NCBI GenBank assembly: GCA_026122225.1
Contig: JANEZZ010002246.1
Location: forward strand, 372,001 to 436,000
DNA: 64,000 nucleotides
Origin: Heloderma charlesbogerti
Lineage: Eukaryota; Chordata; Lepidosauria; Squamata; Helodermatidae
Direction of reading: 5' to 3'
The translations under genes were made by a program, and so were the position numbers. Below, piece after piece: positions 22,045 to 33,059 of the stretch. The notes below the pieces were generated by a model that saw nothing but the letters and a program-made list of their open reading frames with translations, was not told the origin of the DNA and did no database searches. Each line of letters starts with the position of its first letter. Positions within the stretch are counted from its first letter, which is position 1.

Positions 22045-24035
22045 GGATGGGATCACATATGCAGGCCAAAAGCCTTTATTTAAAGAAGTAGAATTCATGA
22101 TGAAGATTACCCACTCCGCAAACCAGGTGCAGGACTAAATTCATTTCTATAAAGTAGAAATCCAGGAAAGCAGTATTATAATAAATTCTTCCACCAAGGA
22201 AATCCATTGAATTTTTTAAGTAATCAGTGAACTTGGATGCATTTTCATCAAGATAATTAACCCAGCAATGATCTAGACATATAGACACCCCCACCACCGC
22301 ACGCACGCACACAGTGGCAGATGGAATTCTTTTTAAACAACCCCCAAAGGACCTTAGCACATAGCATAGCAAAGCAATCCACTCCCATATAATTTATTTT
22401 CCCCATATAATTTTCCCTCTATCTCCAAGCGAGTCCATTTCATTCTTATCAACATAATTCCATTCCCAGGGTGTCTCTAGACCTGTTTTTTGTGTGTTTG
22501 TCATTCCTCAAGCACGATATTTTCCAGGTGCTTATCATGATGTCATTGTCCTCCAGTGGGTTTCTCGCACTTTCCCCCTGCTTATCCTGTGCTATTTCAG
22601 AACAGAGAAAATGTGGTATTTCGCTGGTCGCACCATGGAAGTGCCAGCCCTTGTACTTGCACCACGGAGAAATTAGCCACTGTGTGTGGGTGGTTGTGGG
22701 GAGTGCGGTTATGATGATGACGGCAGTAACAACGACGGGGTGGGAGTGTCACCCTGCCACACCTGCCCTCTTCCGCCTCCTCGTCATTGCGTATTGTTTG
22801 CGAGCACAATACAACACGGTGAGAGTCTGTCAGAGCGGCATGCCGCCATGCTGTGATCATGAAACAGCACAACATGGAATGGCCAGCATGGTGGCATTCT
22901 GGTGGTCTACTGGGCAACTGAAAGCCATGTCTGGGGGGGGGTTCGGTGGGGTTGTTGTCCATCCATATTGCGCGGCTGTGGCAATCACAACCCACCGACC
23001 AGTAATCTGTGTCGGGAGGGAAAGGGGAAGCTACCGCAGAGGAGATTGTGTGATGCCCCTGCCACATGTAAGGGTTTGTCACGCAAGGGTAGCAATGTTT
23101 ACAAGAGGCTCCACCCCCCCATGAAAAGATAATCAGTGGACTGTAGCAAGATAAAAACAACCAGTGTACAGAGCCCATGCTTGAACAGGAATTAGAAACA
23201 GTGGTACAGTGGTGGGATAAACTGGTCATGTGGAGAAGCCCCCAGCCATTATTTAGGCATACAAACCCCCACCCCACAGCCAGAGAATCAGAGATACTGA
23301 ATTATTTTTAAAACAAAAACAAACCATAGCACAGAACATAGCAAAGAAACCCCACTTTCCACCAAATCCCCCCATAAAGCCCCCCCTTTAATATGAAGTA
23401 CGAAATTGTAGTACCTGGCTGGGCTGACTCCTGAGTCCTTGCTGTCTGGTCTGGTTTTGAAAGGGGCACACATGCTGTTCCGTTTCGCCATTGCTCTTGG
23501 TCTCGCCTTCCCCTTTATTGTACTCTTCTACAATAAAGTACAGGGATCTGTCAGCTGCTCTGAAAACAGATCGAAATCTACCGCTGCCCTGTGCTGGCTG
23601 CAGTGCAACCACGTGGGTTTTTTCCATCCTCCTGCTGCCTCTTCCCTCTCCCTGGCGGGTTTGGTCATGTGGGATCTGTGACTGTGCAACCTGGGCGCCC
23701 CTTAGCAGCGCTTATTACACACCTCTGAGGGAGGCGTTCCGCTCTCTGTATTGGGAGCGTGTGCTCTGGCACAGCCTTCGATGCTCCTGGGGACCGTTTC
23801 CCGAGGATGCCCTGCAGGAAATCGGCTATCTCACCTGCTGTGATCTGCGCACACTGTACACAAAATGTACAGCTTGCACAGGCTAATTCTAGAAGAGCAC
23901 AGCAGCAATGCACCGCACTAGAGAGACCGAGGCAATCGTAGAGGAGATTGGAAATCACTGTAATGGGGACCCATGGGGGTTGACCAGGTGGGTTGGGAGT
24001 GACAGAGCAGTGCCCAGAAGCACCCCCTCTGACTA
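22045..24035. other. Unassigned, probably old DNA-transposon sequence
   Basis: A 217-codon + strand frame (22471-23124) and an antisense 226-codon frame (23277-22597) overlap in a GC-rich stretch. Neither shows a recognisable domain, and the composition is His/Cys/Val-biased as in spurious frames. No gene is called. Confidence 0.3.
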
Positions 24036-24800
24036 GCGTGCAGCCACTGTGAAAAAGGCAAACTCCACGTTAGGCGTAATTAGAAAAGGAATTGAGAATA
24101 AAACTGCCAAGATCGTACTGCCCCTATACAAATCTTTGGTGCAGCCACACTTGGAATACTGTGTACAGTTCTGGTCACCACACCTAAAGAAAGATATTGT
24201 AGAGCTGGAAGAAGTGCAGAAAGGGGCAACTAAAATGACAAAGGGGCTGGAGCATCTCCCTATGGGAGAAGGTTACAACAGCTGGGATCGTTTTGCTTGG
24301 AAAAAAGGAGGGTAAGGGGAGACATGATAGAGGTCTACAAATTTCTGCATGGTGTGGAGAGTGTGGAGAGGGAGACATTTTTCTCCCTCTCCCAAAATAC
24401 TAGAGCTCTGGGTCATCCCATGAAGCTGATTGGTGGGAGATTCAGGACAGATAAAAGGAAGGGCTTCTTCACACAGCACATAGTTAAACTGGAATTCACT
24501 GCCACAGGGTGTAGTGATGGCCACCAATGTAAATGGCTTTAAAAGGGGGTTGGACAAATTCCTAGAGGAAATGGCTATCAATGGCTACTAGTCCTGATGG
24601 CCATGTGCTACCTCCAGTACCAGAGGCAGTGAGCCTATGTCCACCAGTTGCTGGGGAACATGGGTGGGAGGGTGCCCTTGCACTCATGCCCTGCTTGTGG
24701 GTTCCCAGTCAACAGCTGGTTGGCCATTGTGTGAACAGAGTGCTGGACTAGATGGACCCTTGGTCTGTCCCAGCATGGCTCTTCTTATGTTCTTGTGTTG
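24036..24800 (+). mobile_element. CR1-type LINE, best-preserved 3' copy
   Basis: It encodes KSLVQPHLEYCVQFWSPHL, then a degraded GLEHL/RGDMIEVYKFLHGVESV region and a final GRFRTDKRKGF, i.e. the thumb and C-terminal part of CR1 RT. The 3'UTR follows to about 24800 (CTAGATGGACCCTTGGTCTG, then GGCTCTTCTTATGTTCTTG). Frameshifts near 24285 and 24500 kill it. CR1 elements self-prime at an 8-bp microsatellite-like 3' end. Confidence 0.9.
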
Positions 24801-24904
24801 TTATGTATTATCTCAGAGACTATATGCCCCCATATTGACCTGGCCAGCCTTTAAGATCAATTGCAGATGCCCTGCTTTCTGTCCCATGTGTCTGTGATGC
24901 TAGG

Positions 24905-25245
24905 TGGGTGTGAACAAGAGATGGGGCCTTTTCGATAGTGGCACTACAACTGCAGAACTGTCTCCCTCTGTAGATTTTTCAGGCTCCCTCTTTGTTTTTC
25001 ACCAGCATATTAAAATGTTTCTTTTTAAGATGGCTCTTAAATTGTGATCTGTGTTTTTACTGAGACTTGCCTTGCTGTTTGTTCCGTTGTTCTGCTGCTT
25101 TATTTTGTTGTGATTTCATAATTTTAAAATATATTTTAATCCACTGTGTAATTTTATTGCTTGGTTTTCTTGCCTTTTGAAGCCTAAGCTGCTTTGATTA
25201 TTTTTTAATAGAACAGCAGGATATATATTCTTCTGAGCTAAACTA
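24905..25245 (+). mobile_element. L2/CR1-like LINE, 3' tail
   Basis: Diverged end of the RT ORF (ATGGGGCCTTTTCGATAGTG, family AFSV region), then a T-rich UTR to about 25245. Confidence 0.55.
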
Positions 25246-25369
25246 AACTGGTGTTGTTCCTAGAATCTGGGACTTTTGGCTCTAATGTCTCCAAACACGG
25301 AGCTATTATAGGTACTAGCTGGAGATAAAGCAATCCTTGTTTTTTAATTTATTAGAGACAGCTGCCAGG

Positions 25370-25525
25370 GTGGCTAGCAGTTTCATAATAAAGAAAGTCA
25401 ATTCAAAATAAACATTCCAAAACCAATAAAAATAAACAATTAACAACAGGGAAAATGAACAGCAAAGCAATAAAAAAACACACCAGCAGGGGTAGGGGGT
25501 GGAGAGGGATTAACAATTAGAATCA
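25370..25525 (-). mobile_element. LINE A-rich tail, minus strand
   Basis: AAAATAAACATTCCAAAACC-type sequence resembling the low-coordinate ends of the minus-strand LINE at 2986-3775. Very diverged. Confidence 0.4.
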
Positions 25526-25544
25526 ACTAGTTGACATTCTGTAA

Positions 25545-25690
25545 AGCAGGATTAGGAAACTTCAGGCCCTCCTGGGGTCCCCTGATGGCCACACACCCTT
25601 TCCCTCAATCGTTTCATAGTTTCCCAGCTTTTGTTCAGCTTTTTTCCCCATTCTCAAAGGTTGGAATGCCTCTCCTAAGGCATAGGGCTT
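25545..25690 (-). mobile_element. Family E repeat fragment
   Basis: AACTTCAGGCCCTCCTGGGG, then AAAGGTTGGAATGCCTCTCC, collinear with 61940-62160 and 5250-5400. Confidence 0.55.
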
Positions 25691-26065
25691 CTCCACATGG
25701 GGATTTTATCCTATGATTGAGATTGGTTACTCACGGAAGTTCGCAGGCCCTTTAGATGACGTCGTCAGCCTCCAGCGCCTCTTTCTGACCATTTCCATGG
25801 CTTAATTTGATGTGGAAATAATGAGGTAGTAAAAAGAAGTGCTTTGAATCGGGGTGAATTTGTCCATGTAAAGAGGAAGTGGCACTGTAACAACACTGCC
25901 ATCTAGTAGCAGTATAATGAAACATATAGTATTCGCAAATAAAGGGGGGAAAGGGGGGGAAGGGAAGAGTATGTAAAGGACCAATCTTAATCCCACAAAG
26001 AATCCGGAAGCAGAAGCCCTGGTGAAATCATGGTATAAAAACCCTCTGTGTGAAGAAGCCTTTAG
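25690..26065. mobile_element. Dispersed repeat family F
   Basis: It begins GGCTTCTCCACATGGGGATT and ends TGTGTGAAGAAGCC, a short inverted end pair. The interior TTTAGATGACGTCGTCAGCC matches the copy at 49580-49950. A non-autonomous DNA transposon is likely. Confidence 0.55.
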
Positions 26066-26299
26066 TTACTTTAGTAAGTGTTAAACAATGATATACTGGT
26101 ACTTTTTTGCATTTTGACCTCACCCCTTTGGGCTAAAAGAGGTTCAGCACCCCTACTCTAAAGCTGGGGGGGGGGATTAAAAAAGAAGAAAATATCTCTT
26201 CCTGATGCTGAGTCTCTGGCAATATAAAAATCTTACATTTAAACCAGAATGAAACCAAAGCAAAAGAGTAAATGGAAAAAGTAAAAGCCAGCAGCAGGG

Positions 26300-26575
26300 C
26301 AAATATCTACAAATGCACTGATGCAATTTTTAAAACTAAAGGACTAAAAAGCCTGGGGAAATAAAAAGCCTGGCACCAAAACATCCGCAATGTAGACACC
26401 AGGTGAGCCTCTCTGGAAAGGGCATTCCACAACTGGGTGTCATTACTTCTTGTGGTCTGGACACTATATTTTTGTGGATGCAGCTTCACTGGTGGACAGT
26501 TTATGGTTAAGCTTTCCCTTAGCCATAACCTAGTGGGATCTGGCTTCTGACAGAATGAAGACTTGTGCATAGATT
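26300..26575 (-). mobile_element. LINE fragment, minus strand
   Basis: The minus strand has NDTQLWNALSREAHL, a 'LWN-L' RT C-terminal motif. Shared CCAGGTGAGCC blocks link it to 3170-3300. Confidence 0.5.
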
Positions 26576-26579
26576 GAAT

Positions 26580-26655
26580 AAGGACGTAACCCTATGCATG
26601 TTTAGACGGAAAAAAAGACCTACAACTCCCAGCATGCCCCATCCAGCCATTACAG
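26580..26655. mobile_element. Half of a Harbinger-like hairpin MITE
   Basis: CCCTATGCATGTTTAGACGG, then CTACAACTCCCAGCATGCCC matches the left arm of the perfect hairpin at 43198-43330 with several changes. The right arm is absent. Confidence 0.6.
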
Positions 26656-27089
26656 TATACCTGGGTCTCTTTCCTGTTTCTCAGGTGACTAAACACACAG
26701 GAGGGAATTTAGGCAAGGGGCTTTTCTTTTCTTTTTTTCATGCAGAGTGTGCCTGCCAAAATACTTTCTGTGCAAAGGTTGAAAGTAACAAGAGATTTGT
26801 CTGCCTTTGCATCTGGTCATTCTCCAGGAAGAAACTGGGAACAATTAGTAATGGAGAAATTGATATGTTAATTGAGAACTTCTAAACAGACAAAACAAAT
26901 TGCAAGAGTTTTTAACACAAAAGCCCCCTCCCTTTTTTAAAACCCACACACACAATTTGGAGGGGAGACAATTTGACATGCCATAGCAGAAATCTTGGCT
27001 ACTTTCAAACAAGCTGTTATCATAACCTTACCAATGCTGTTTGATTTCTTTTAAAATACGTTTTGCTTTAGTAGCTGTGGCTGAAAGCT
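26656..27089. other. Unassigned sequence
   Basis: No gene or repeat family recognised. Confidence 0.3.
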
Positions 27090-27272
27090 GGGGAGGGACT
27101 ATATAGCTCAGGTGGTAGAGCACCTGGTTGGCCTGCCAAAGGTCCCAGGTTTGATTCATGGTTTCTCCAGGTAGGGCTAGGAAAGAATCCTGCGTGAAAC
27201 CCTGGAGAGCTGCTGCTGCCTGTAAGTGGTGATAATACTGGGCTAGAAGGCAGTTTCCAATGTTCCTGAGAC
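27090..27272 (+). mobile_element. tRNA-Ala-like SINE
   Basis: A box TAGCTCAGGTGGTAGAGCAC and B box GGTTTGATTCATGG, then the shared body (CTCCAGGTAGGGCTAGGAAA) and a 3' TTCCAATGTTCCTGAG end. Confidence 0.85.
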
Positions 27273-27284
27273 CTAATACAGTAC

Positions 27285-27372
27285 TGCAGCATTCCCCACA
27301 CTGATGCCCTCCAGATGTGTTGGACTACAACTTCCATCATTCCCAGCCACCACTGGCTGGGGAAGGCTGCCA
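27285..27372. mobile_element. MITE-B copy, shortened
   Basis: CAGCATTCCCCACACTGATG to TGGCTGGGGAAGGCTG; the inner arms are partly deleted. Sits between two oppositely oriented SINEs. Confidence 0.7.
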
Positions 27373-27379
27373 TACTGTA

Positions 27380-27585
27380 TCTCAGAAACATGAAAAGCTG
27401 CCTTCTACTGAGTCAGACAATTGATCCATCTAGCCCAGTATTGTTGACACTGACTGGCAGCAGCGGCTCTCCCAGGGTTCAAGCAGGATTCCTTCCTAGC
27501 CTATCTGGAGATGCCAGGGATCGAACCTGAGACCTTCTGCCTACAAAACATGTGCTCTACCACTGAGTTATGGGCACCCCATCTC
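27380..27585 (-). mobile_element. tRNA-Ala-like SINE
   Basis: Complete minus-strand copy from AAAAGCTGCCTTCTACTGAG (3' end) to GTGCTCTACCACTGAGTTAT (A box, inverted) with B box CAGGGATCGAACCTGAG. Confidence 0.88.
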
Positions 27586-28459
27586 TTTGAATAGGTTATG
27601 TTTTGTTTTGTTTGTTTTTATCATTCCTTTGTCTTGTTGTATTGCTATTGCATTGTGTCTTGTAGTCAAGATTAAAAATGTTCTTTAAAAAGAGAGAGAA
27701 AGAAAATCATGGCTCTGCCCTCTTCAACATCCATTTTCACACCATTTATTAAACGGGTCCGGTAAAAATCTCCGTCTTGCCAGGGAAGAGTTAATGGAAC
27801 TTGGCATCAGAGAGCTTCCTGGTATGGGCCAATCCCAGCGAACAAAGGTTTGGCTCTGAGTTTCCACTAAGGCAACAGGTGGGGGAAAGTGTTTACTCCA
27901 GGTAGTAGTTTTCTTTTTTTTTCTCAAGCGTCCCCACAGGCAAGGAAGCAGCTAAAGCCCAAAGGAGGCAAGGCGTGGGGGGGGGGACATGCCAGCGAGA
28001 TCTCCTGCTGCATAGAGGTAAATGTCCCAAGAAACTGCTGCCAGCGTTTAAAAAGTGCTCCGTCGCCCTTCTTTTATTTTTTATGCCTTCGTTCTTTTTT
28101 TCTGAGTCTGCTGGGGAATATGAAACTCTCCTTCTCTCACTGAGCTGGACCTTCCCAGCCTGGGTGAAGTGAGCAGGGAAGCTGAAAACAAACAGGCTCA
28201 AGCAGCAGACGGGCAAGTCCTTGCTAGCTGAGAAAGGAGGCTTTGGACAGGTGGGTTTCTCCAGGTGGAGAGGTGAGGAGATGGTATCTTCGTAGTCCTG
28301 TTGTTGCTTTGTTTGAAGTCAGGATAGAAAGTATTTTTCCCCTGTCCAGCTGTTGTCTTTGTTTTCCCACTGGAGTTGTGATGCATTGCTGAAGTCAGGT
28401 TCATTCCTGAGCCCCCGCATCCATTTGTTTAGATGGAAGCCACACTGTTGGACATATAG
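27586..28459. other. Mostly unique sequence; candidate regulatory or 5'UTR exon region
   Basis: No repeat is recognised between about 27880 and 28440. It has potential donor sites such as CTTTGGACAG|GTGGGT at about 28246, but no coding frame. It could host a non-coding first exon of LZTS3; this is only a guess from position and low repeat content. Confidence 0.2.
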
Positions 28460-28464
28460 GGGGC

Positions 28465-28562
28465 CATGCTATAGAACTGTAGAATTTTGGAATTGGAAGG
28501 TAATGTAGAGGCCATCTAGTCCAGCCCTCTGTTCAGTGCTGGAATCTTGCAATATAGAATCA
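28465..28562 (-). mobile_element. CR1-like tail fragment
   Basis: GGAATTGGAAGGTAATGTAG, then GCCATCTAGTCCAGCCCTCT is the inverted CR1-type 3' tail also present in the 5S SINEs. Confidence 0.55.
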
Positions 28563-28599
28563 CAGAATTTTAGAGGTGAAGCTACATGTTACATTTAAA

Positions 28600-28685
28600 A
28601 GCATCTTAAAAGCTCTGCTGGCTAGGGAATGCTGGGGCTTGCAGAACTTGTTCTGTCTAAATGTGCATAGGATTGCACCCTTAAA
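28600..28685. mobile_element. Half of a Harbinger-like hairpin MITE
   Basis: GGGAATGCTGGGGCTTGCAG, then GTGCATAGGATTGCACCCTT matches the right arm and end of 43198-43330. Confidence 0.65.
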
Positions 28686-29425
28686 CTGATGTACTTAGAA
28701 CTGACAATGACTTTTTTCCCCTTTTATTTTAGAGAAAGCAGCCCACGAGGGGCGGGGAGACACACCCACCCACCAGATTGGGACTGTGGCACAGGGGGAG
28801 GGGGTTAACAAACACACCCCGCATGCTGTTTTGCCAAAACGTGCACCCCACACTGCCACTTGTCTCCAAAGATGCTGTTAGCAGCAAATATATCCGACGA
28901 GGTTGCAATTACTCTGGGGTGAGTGGGTTGCACATTACATATGCCCCGAGAGCCATTCTTCTTCAGTTGATTCTTCTGCTCTGGCATTCAGGACAGGTTT
29001 CAGAGTTGGATTTTGCCCCGGTTGCAAGTGGAGCTCCAATTCAAGCGTTAGATAGAGTATGATCAGACAGCTGATGGTCTCTACCCCATAAGTAAGACCG
29101 CCTGATTTGTTTTCTAGGAGAACTCCTGTGCCTTTAGAAGCTGTGCAGCAAAGTAAGCAAGTAATGTGTTTGCTATCACTGCATTTCTGTTGACCTGCTG
29201 AATTTCTGCTTGTTATGGAGCTGTTATAGGATCCTTGCCAGAAAAAAAGCTGGCAACGCTAACTATGAAGGTCTTAATTCTGAGTAGTGGTAGGTATGAG
29301 AATCAAGGAATCCATATTCCCCCCTCCCAATAATTTTTGTGTTCATACTAGTACAGGCTTAATGTTGGAACAGCCACTGGAACAGCCATTGGAGCGCTCG
29401 CACTATACCGATACTAGTTCAGCAC
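28686..29425. other. Unassigned sequence
   Basis: No gene or named repeat recognised; contains G-rich and CACACCCACC runs near 28740-28830. Confidence 0.3.
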
Positions 29426-29429
29426 TTCA

Positions 29430-29520
29430 GACTATGATCCTATGCCCATTTACTTGGGGGTAAGTCCTGTTGAACTTGGTGGATCTCTTTGTGTTGGCTC
29501 AGACTGCACCTCTTTTACAT
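29430..29520. mobile_element. MITE family G copy
   Basis: ATGATCCTATGCCCATTTAC, then GTAAGTCCTGTTGAACTTGG; see 21940-22035. Confidence 0.5.
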
Positions 29521-29589
29521 AGGCTGCGATTCCCTTCTAAGCAGGAAGACCTGCTATGACTTTCGAGGGTGGCAAAAGTTTACGTTTAC

Positions 29590-29668
29590 TTGAATGCATT
29601 GAGCAGGGGGTTGGACTCGATGGCCTTGTAGGCCCCTTCCAACCCTACTATGCTATGATTCTATGAAT
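29590..29668 (+). mobile_element. CR1-like tail
   Basis: GGGGGTTGGACTCGATGGCC, then CCCCTTCCAACCCTACTATG and TGATTCTATGAATG, the CR1-type 3' end without a 5S head. Confidence 0.7.
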
Positions 29669-30060
29669 GGGCTCTATGTGGGACTGCCTTCAAAAAGCAT
29701 TCAGAAACATTAGCTGGTCCAGAAAATGGCTGCCAGGCTGATGGTGACTGGAACTAGCTACGGAGAGAGTCTAACACCCATTCTCCAAGAGTTAATGGTG
29801 GCTTCCAGTTAGTACCCAGCCCTGGTTTAGGGGCCAGGATATCTCAAGTATTTTCTTCTCCCATATATATTCCCAAAGGCTCTGAGATCATTGGAGATCA
29901 CTGTCGTTGCCTTCTGCATTAGGCTGGGAAGTTACAAAGAATGGGTCTACTTTGTGGTGGCCTCTACCTTTTTGGAATGGGCTCCCCGGAAAATCCTACC
30001 AGCCTGCTACTTAATGTTTTAGGAGACTGATCCTTTGATTTTTCAATGGACTTTCAGATA
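29665..30060 (+). mobile_element. L2/CR1-like LINE fragment
   Basis: GLYVGLPSK- and MAARLMVTG-like translations match the conserved CNALYVGLP and AAARLL segments of the RT. The frame is broken repeatedly. Confidence 0.65.
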
Positions 30061-30084
30061 GATTAATGTACTGCTGGAAGACTG

Positions 30085-30300
30085 CTGGAGGATAAGGCAA
30101 TCAATGGCTGCTAGTCAGGATGGCTATATGTTATCTCCACTATTAGAGACCGCATGCCTCTGATACGAATTGCTGGGGGATACGCTGTTTCACTCCTGTC
30201 ATGCTTGTGGGCTTCCCATAGGGGCATCTGGCTGGCCTCTGTGTGGTCTAGATAGGCCTTTCGTCTGATCCAACCCAGCTCTTCCTGTGTTCTTACAGTT
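30085..30300 (+). mobile_element. CR1-type LINE, 3'UTR fragment
   Basis: GATAAGGCAATCAATGGCTG to TCTTCCTGTGTTCTTA, collinear with 24570-24800 but diverged. Confidence 0.7.
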
Positions 30301-30780
30301 GTTGTTTTTTTAAAGATTGTGTTTACAATTGTGTTTTCATTTCTCGTTAGGCATTGAACCATTTTGAGAGAATTATAGGAGGGGTATAATTTGTTAAAGT
30401 GGGGACAGCTCTGAGGCTATGCTGTTTCTGCAGCTCCGGGGTGGAATAATTGGTTAGATTTTCCTGTACCCAACATAAAACCTTCACTTTAAAGGAGAGC
30501 GAGAGAGTTATTCCCAGCAGGAAAGGTGAAGCAAAATGGTAAACAATTGCATCAGGAGTAGTGACAGCGTGTGTACAAAACAGAAGAGAAGTCATTTTTC
30601 CCAGGAGCAGAGCCGAGAAAGGGGAGAGGCATGCATAAGGCCTCGAGTTCAACTATATCCATCTTTGGCATCTTGTGCCAAAAAGGATTTGGTCAACAGG
30701 TGGTGGGAAGCACCACTGCTTGAGACCCTTGACAGCCATTGCCAGTTAGAGTGGTCCGTACTAGTCTAGATTGACCTTTA
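30301..30780. other. Unassigned sequence
   Basis: No gene or repeat family recognised. Confidence 0.3.
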
Positions 30781-31012
30781 GACTGGGTTAGCACAACACG
30801 CTAACCCACACTGAGTGGTTGAGTGTGGGTTGTTTTTGAATTGTGGGTTGTTTGTTGAACCGTGGGTTAGCGTGTTGTCTGAACCCAGGACATTTTCCAC
30901 AGGGTGACTTATTAACGATGCAGTGTGGCTTATTTTTCTCGAGCAAGCCACCTTGAGAACCCATGGTTTGGTGTTGAGTTGTTCAGGGTGTGTTAACAAG
31001 CCACACTGCATG
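30781..31012. mobile_element. Inverted-repeat element, GGGTTAG-rich
   Basis: GGGTTAGCACAACACGCTAA near the left is echoed by GTGGGTTAGCGTGTTGTCTG inside, and TGCAGTGTGGCTTATT by AACAAGCCACACTGCA. Hairpin-forming, non-coding; probable MITE. Confidence 0.5.
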
Positions 31013-31021
31013 GAGCAGAGT

Positions 31022-31110
31022 GCCTTACCTAAGAAGCCGCTTTATACAAAGTCAGGCCATTGGTCCATCTAGGTCAGTGTCGTTGACACCGACTAGCAAC
31101 AGCCAGGGAT
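31022..31110 (-). mobile_element. tRNA-Ala-like SINE, 3' part
   Basis: CCGCTTTATACAAAGTCAGG, then CGTTGACACCGACTAGCAAC; only the 3' body is left. Confidence 0.65.
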
Positions 31111-31450
31111 ATTGAAGAAATCCTCAATGGCTTCAAATGAGTTCAGATTGCTATTAATCTGAACTGCAGGTTCTGCAGTGGCCCTGCTTTTTTTGAGGCA
31201 CATGGATTCCACAGAATTGCAGACCATTTCTTCACTGCGGGGGGGGGGGGATTTGCACTAATTAACTAATGCGAATTAGCACTGATGTGGTTTAACACAA
31301 GTATAACAAAACTCTGGTTTTAAAAATCCAATTTTTAAAATCCAGTTCCGTCAATAAGTAGATTGAAAGAAAGACACTTGACAATCTGTGAAGCACAGAT
31401 GGAACAGATTTAACAAAATCCATACGTCCTTAGCATCAACTCTCCAACTC
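31111..31450. other. Unassigned sequence
   Basis: No gene or repeat recognised; a 12-base G run lies near 31240. Confidence 0.3.
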
Positions 31451-31488
31451 TTCAGCTATTGGGCGGTATAGAAATGTAATTAATTAAA
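31451..31488 (+). mobile_element. L2/CR1-like LINE tail, very short
   Basis: CAGCTATTGGGCGGTATAGA then AATGTAATTAATTAAA: the same terminus as the insertion at 17308-17361. Confidence 0.65.
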
Positions 31489-31489
31489 G

Positions 31490-31600
31490 TTTTCATGCAG
31501 GGGTTCCTCCCAGACCTACCTGGAGATGCTGGGGATTGAACCTGGTACCTTCTGCATGCAAAGCAAGGGCTCTACCGCTGAGCTATTGTCTTCTCCAAGA
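31490..31600 (-). mobile_element. tRNA-Ala-like SINE, 5' half
   Basis: Inverted B box (GGGGATTGAACCTGGTACC), an anticodon-arm-like TGCATGCAAAGC and an inverted A box GCTCTACCGCTGAGCTA. The head matches tRNA-Ala(TGC)-type sequence. Confidence 0.8.
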
Positions 31601-31774
31601 TGGTGGAACACATGCCCTGTGTGCAGAAGTTTCCAGATTCAATCCCCAGCATCTCCAGTTTAAAAAGTTCTCATGTAGCAGTATATCTGCTTGACTGGCA
31701 ATATTTCTCCAGAAAAGGCAATACTGGGGCCAGATGGATTAGTTGTCAGACTCTGTGTAAGGCAAGCCTCACAT

Positions 31775-31930
31775 TTATTGATTGATTGATTTACAATATT
31801 TATATACCGCTCCACATCAGAAGATTTTGGAGCGGTGAACAGCAAAGATAAAAGAATAAAACACCAGGTCAAAACAGTTAAAACATTTTTTAAAGGATAA
31901 ATTCCAATTTAAGCACAATATAAATGTGTG
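31775..31930 (-). mobile_element. L2/CR1-like LINE 3' tail, minus strand
   Basis: TATATACCGCTCCACATCAG and GGAGCGGTGAACAGCAAAGA match 4500-4550. Confidence 0.7.
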
Positions 31931-32504
31931 TCATTGATGTTCAATAGACTGAGCCGTTCCTTCCTTTCATTGGGAACCCTGGGAATAGTCCAAATGGTTG
32001 CAAATTCTGGCAGAGGTGTAATTTGCATAAGATAAGGACATGGATGCAAACATGTTCAATTTGCATCATTCACTCAGGCTGCAAGAATATGGTGATGATT
32101 TGTTGTAACTAAAAATGGGTTTGGGTTTAAAGCACTGACAGTGCACACATCTCCTGACTATAGCACACCACTAACCAGGAGCAAGGGTGAGCATGCCTGG
32201 AAATGATCATGGTAGTGCTGTGCCGAAAATTTCTCCCACGTCTTTTTCGACCGCTCTCATTCAACTTGACAGAAAAGAAATGGCTTTCGAAAAGAGATTC
32301 AAAGGAGGAGAAATTCTTCTGGGTCAGGTTCAGGGTCCTTGTGCTTACTTTACGTAAGAGGTGGCTGAGGAGTGTGTATGAGTGTCCTGTCTTTCATTGT
32401 ACAATCATCTCTCTGCACCTGCATTAGAGGCAAGATGTATAATCACCCCTCAGAATGTTTATTCATTTGAAAGACTCTGGGGAAGGTGCTGCACCCTAAA
32501 GAAT
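31931..32504. other. Unassigned sequence
   Basis: No gene or repeat family recognised. Confidence 0.3.
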
Positions 32505-32954
32505 GACAACTAGAGCAGAGCCAAAATTTCTCAGAAGACATTTTTCTCAGAAATATCCTGAGATTTTTCTTTTCTTACCCCACTAAAAATAAAAGGCCAG
32601 TTTGCAGAATTTCCCCAAATTTTCATCCTCTTTTTTGGAGGGGTTTGCCTTACTTCTCCCCCCCCCCCGCCCTACCCTGGAACAATGCTACATATAGGGT
32701 ATTGTGGGGAATGCAAAATGGGGGCCCGGCTGTTGCCACTTGCAGGGACAGTGCAACCCCCCCCCAAAAAACCCTTACAAAAAAAGAAAGAAGCTGTGCT
32801 ACAACCCTTAGCATTGGTGAGCCCTACCTGTGAGAAATTGTTGGAGATTTTCTCTCACCCCTAGAGAAATCCGATGAAATCCCCCCCCCCCAATTTCTCT
32901 GCTTACAGATAGGGTGGAGAATTTCGAGAGGTCATTTGTGCACAGCTCTAGTTC
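32505..32954. mobile_element. Non-autonomous element with inverted ends
   Basis: ACTAGAGCAGAGCCAAAATT at the left pairs inversely with GTGCACAGCTCTAGTT at the right. The interior has TTTCTCAGAA repeats and C-runs (about 32658 and 32880). No coding frame and no clear duplication. Confidence 0.5.
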
Positions 32955-33059
32955 TTGGTACACATGCTGGCTTCTGGTTGGCTGCTCTGGTTAATGCCGA
33001 ATGCACTACCAGCTAGGCTTTTGGCCTGGTTCAGCGCGGCTCTTCTTATGCTCTTCTGT

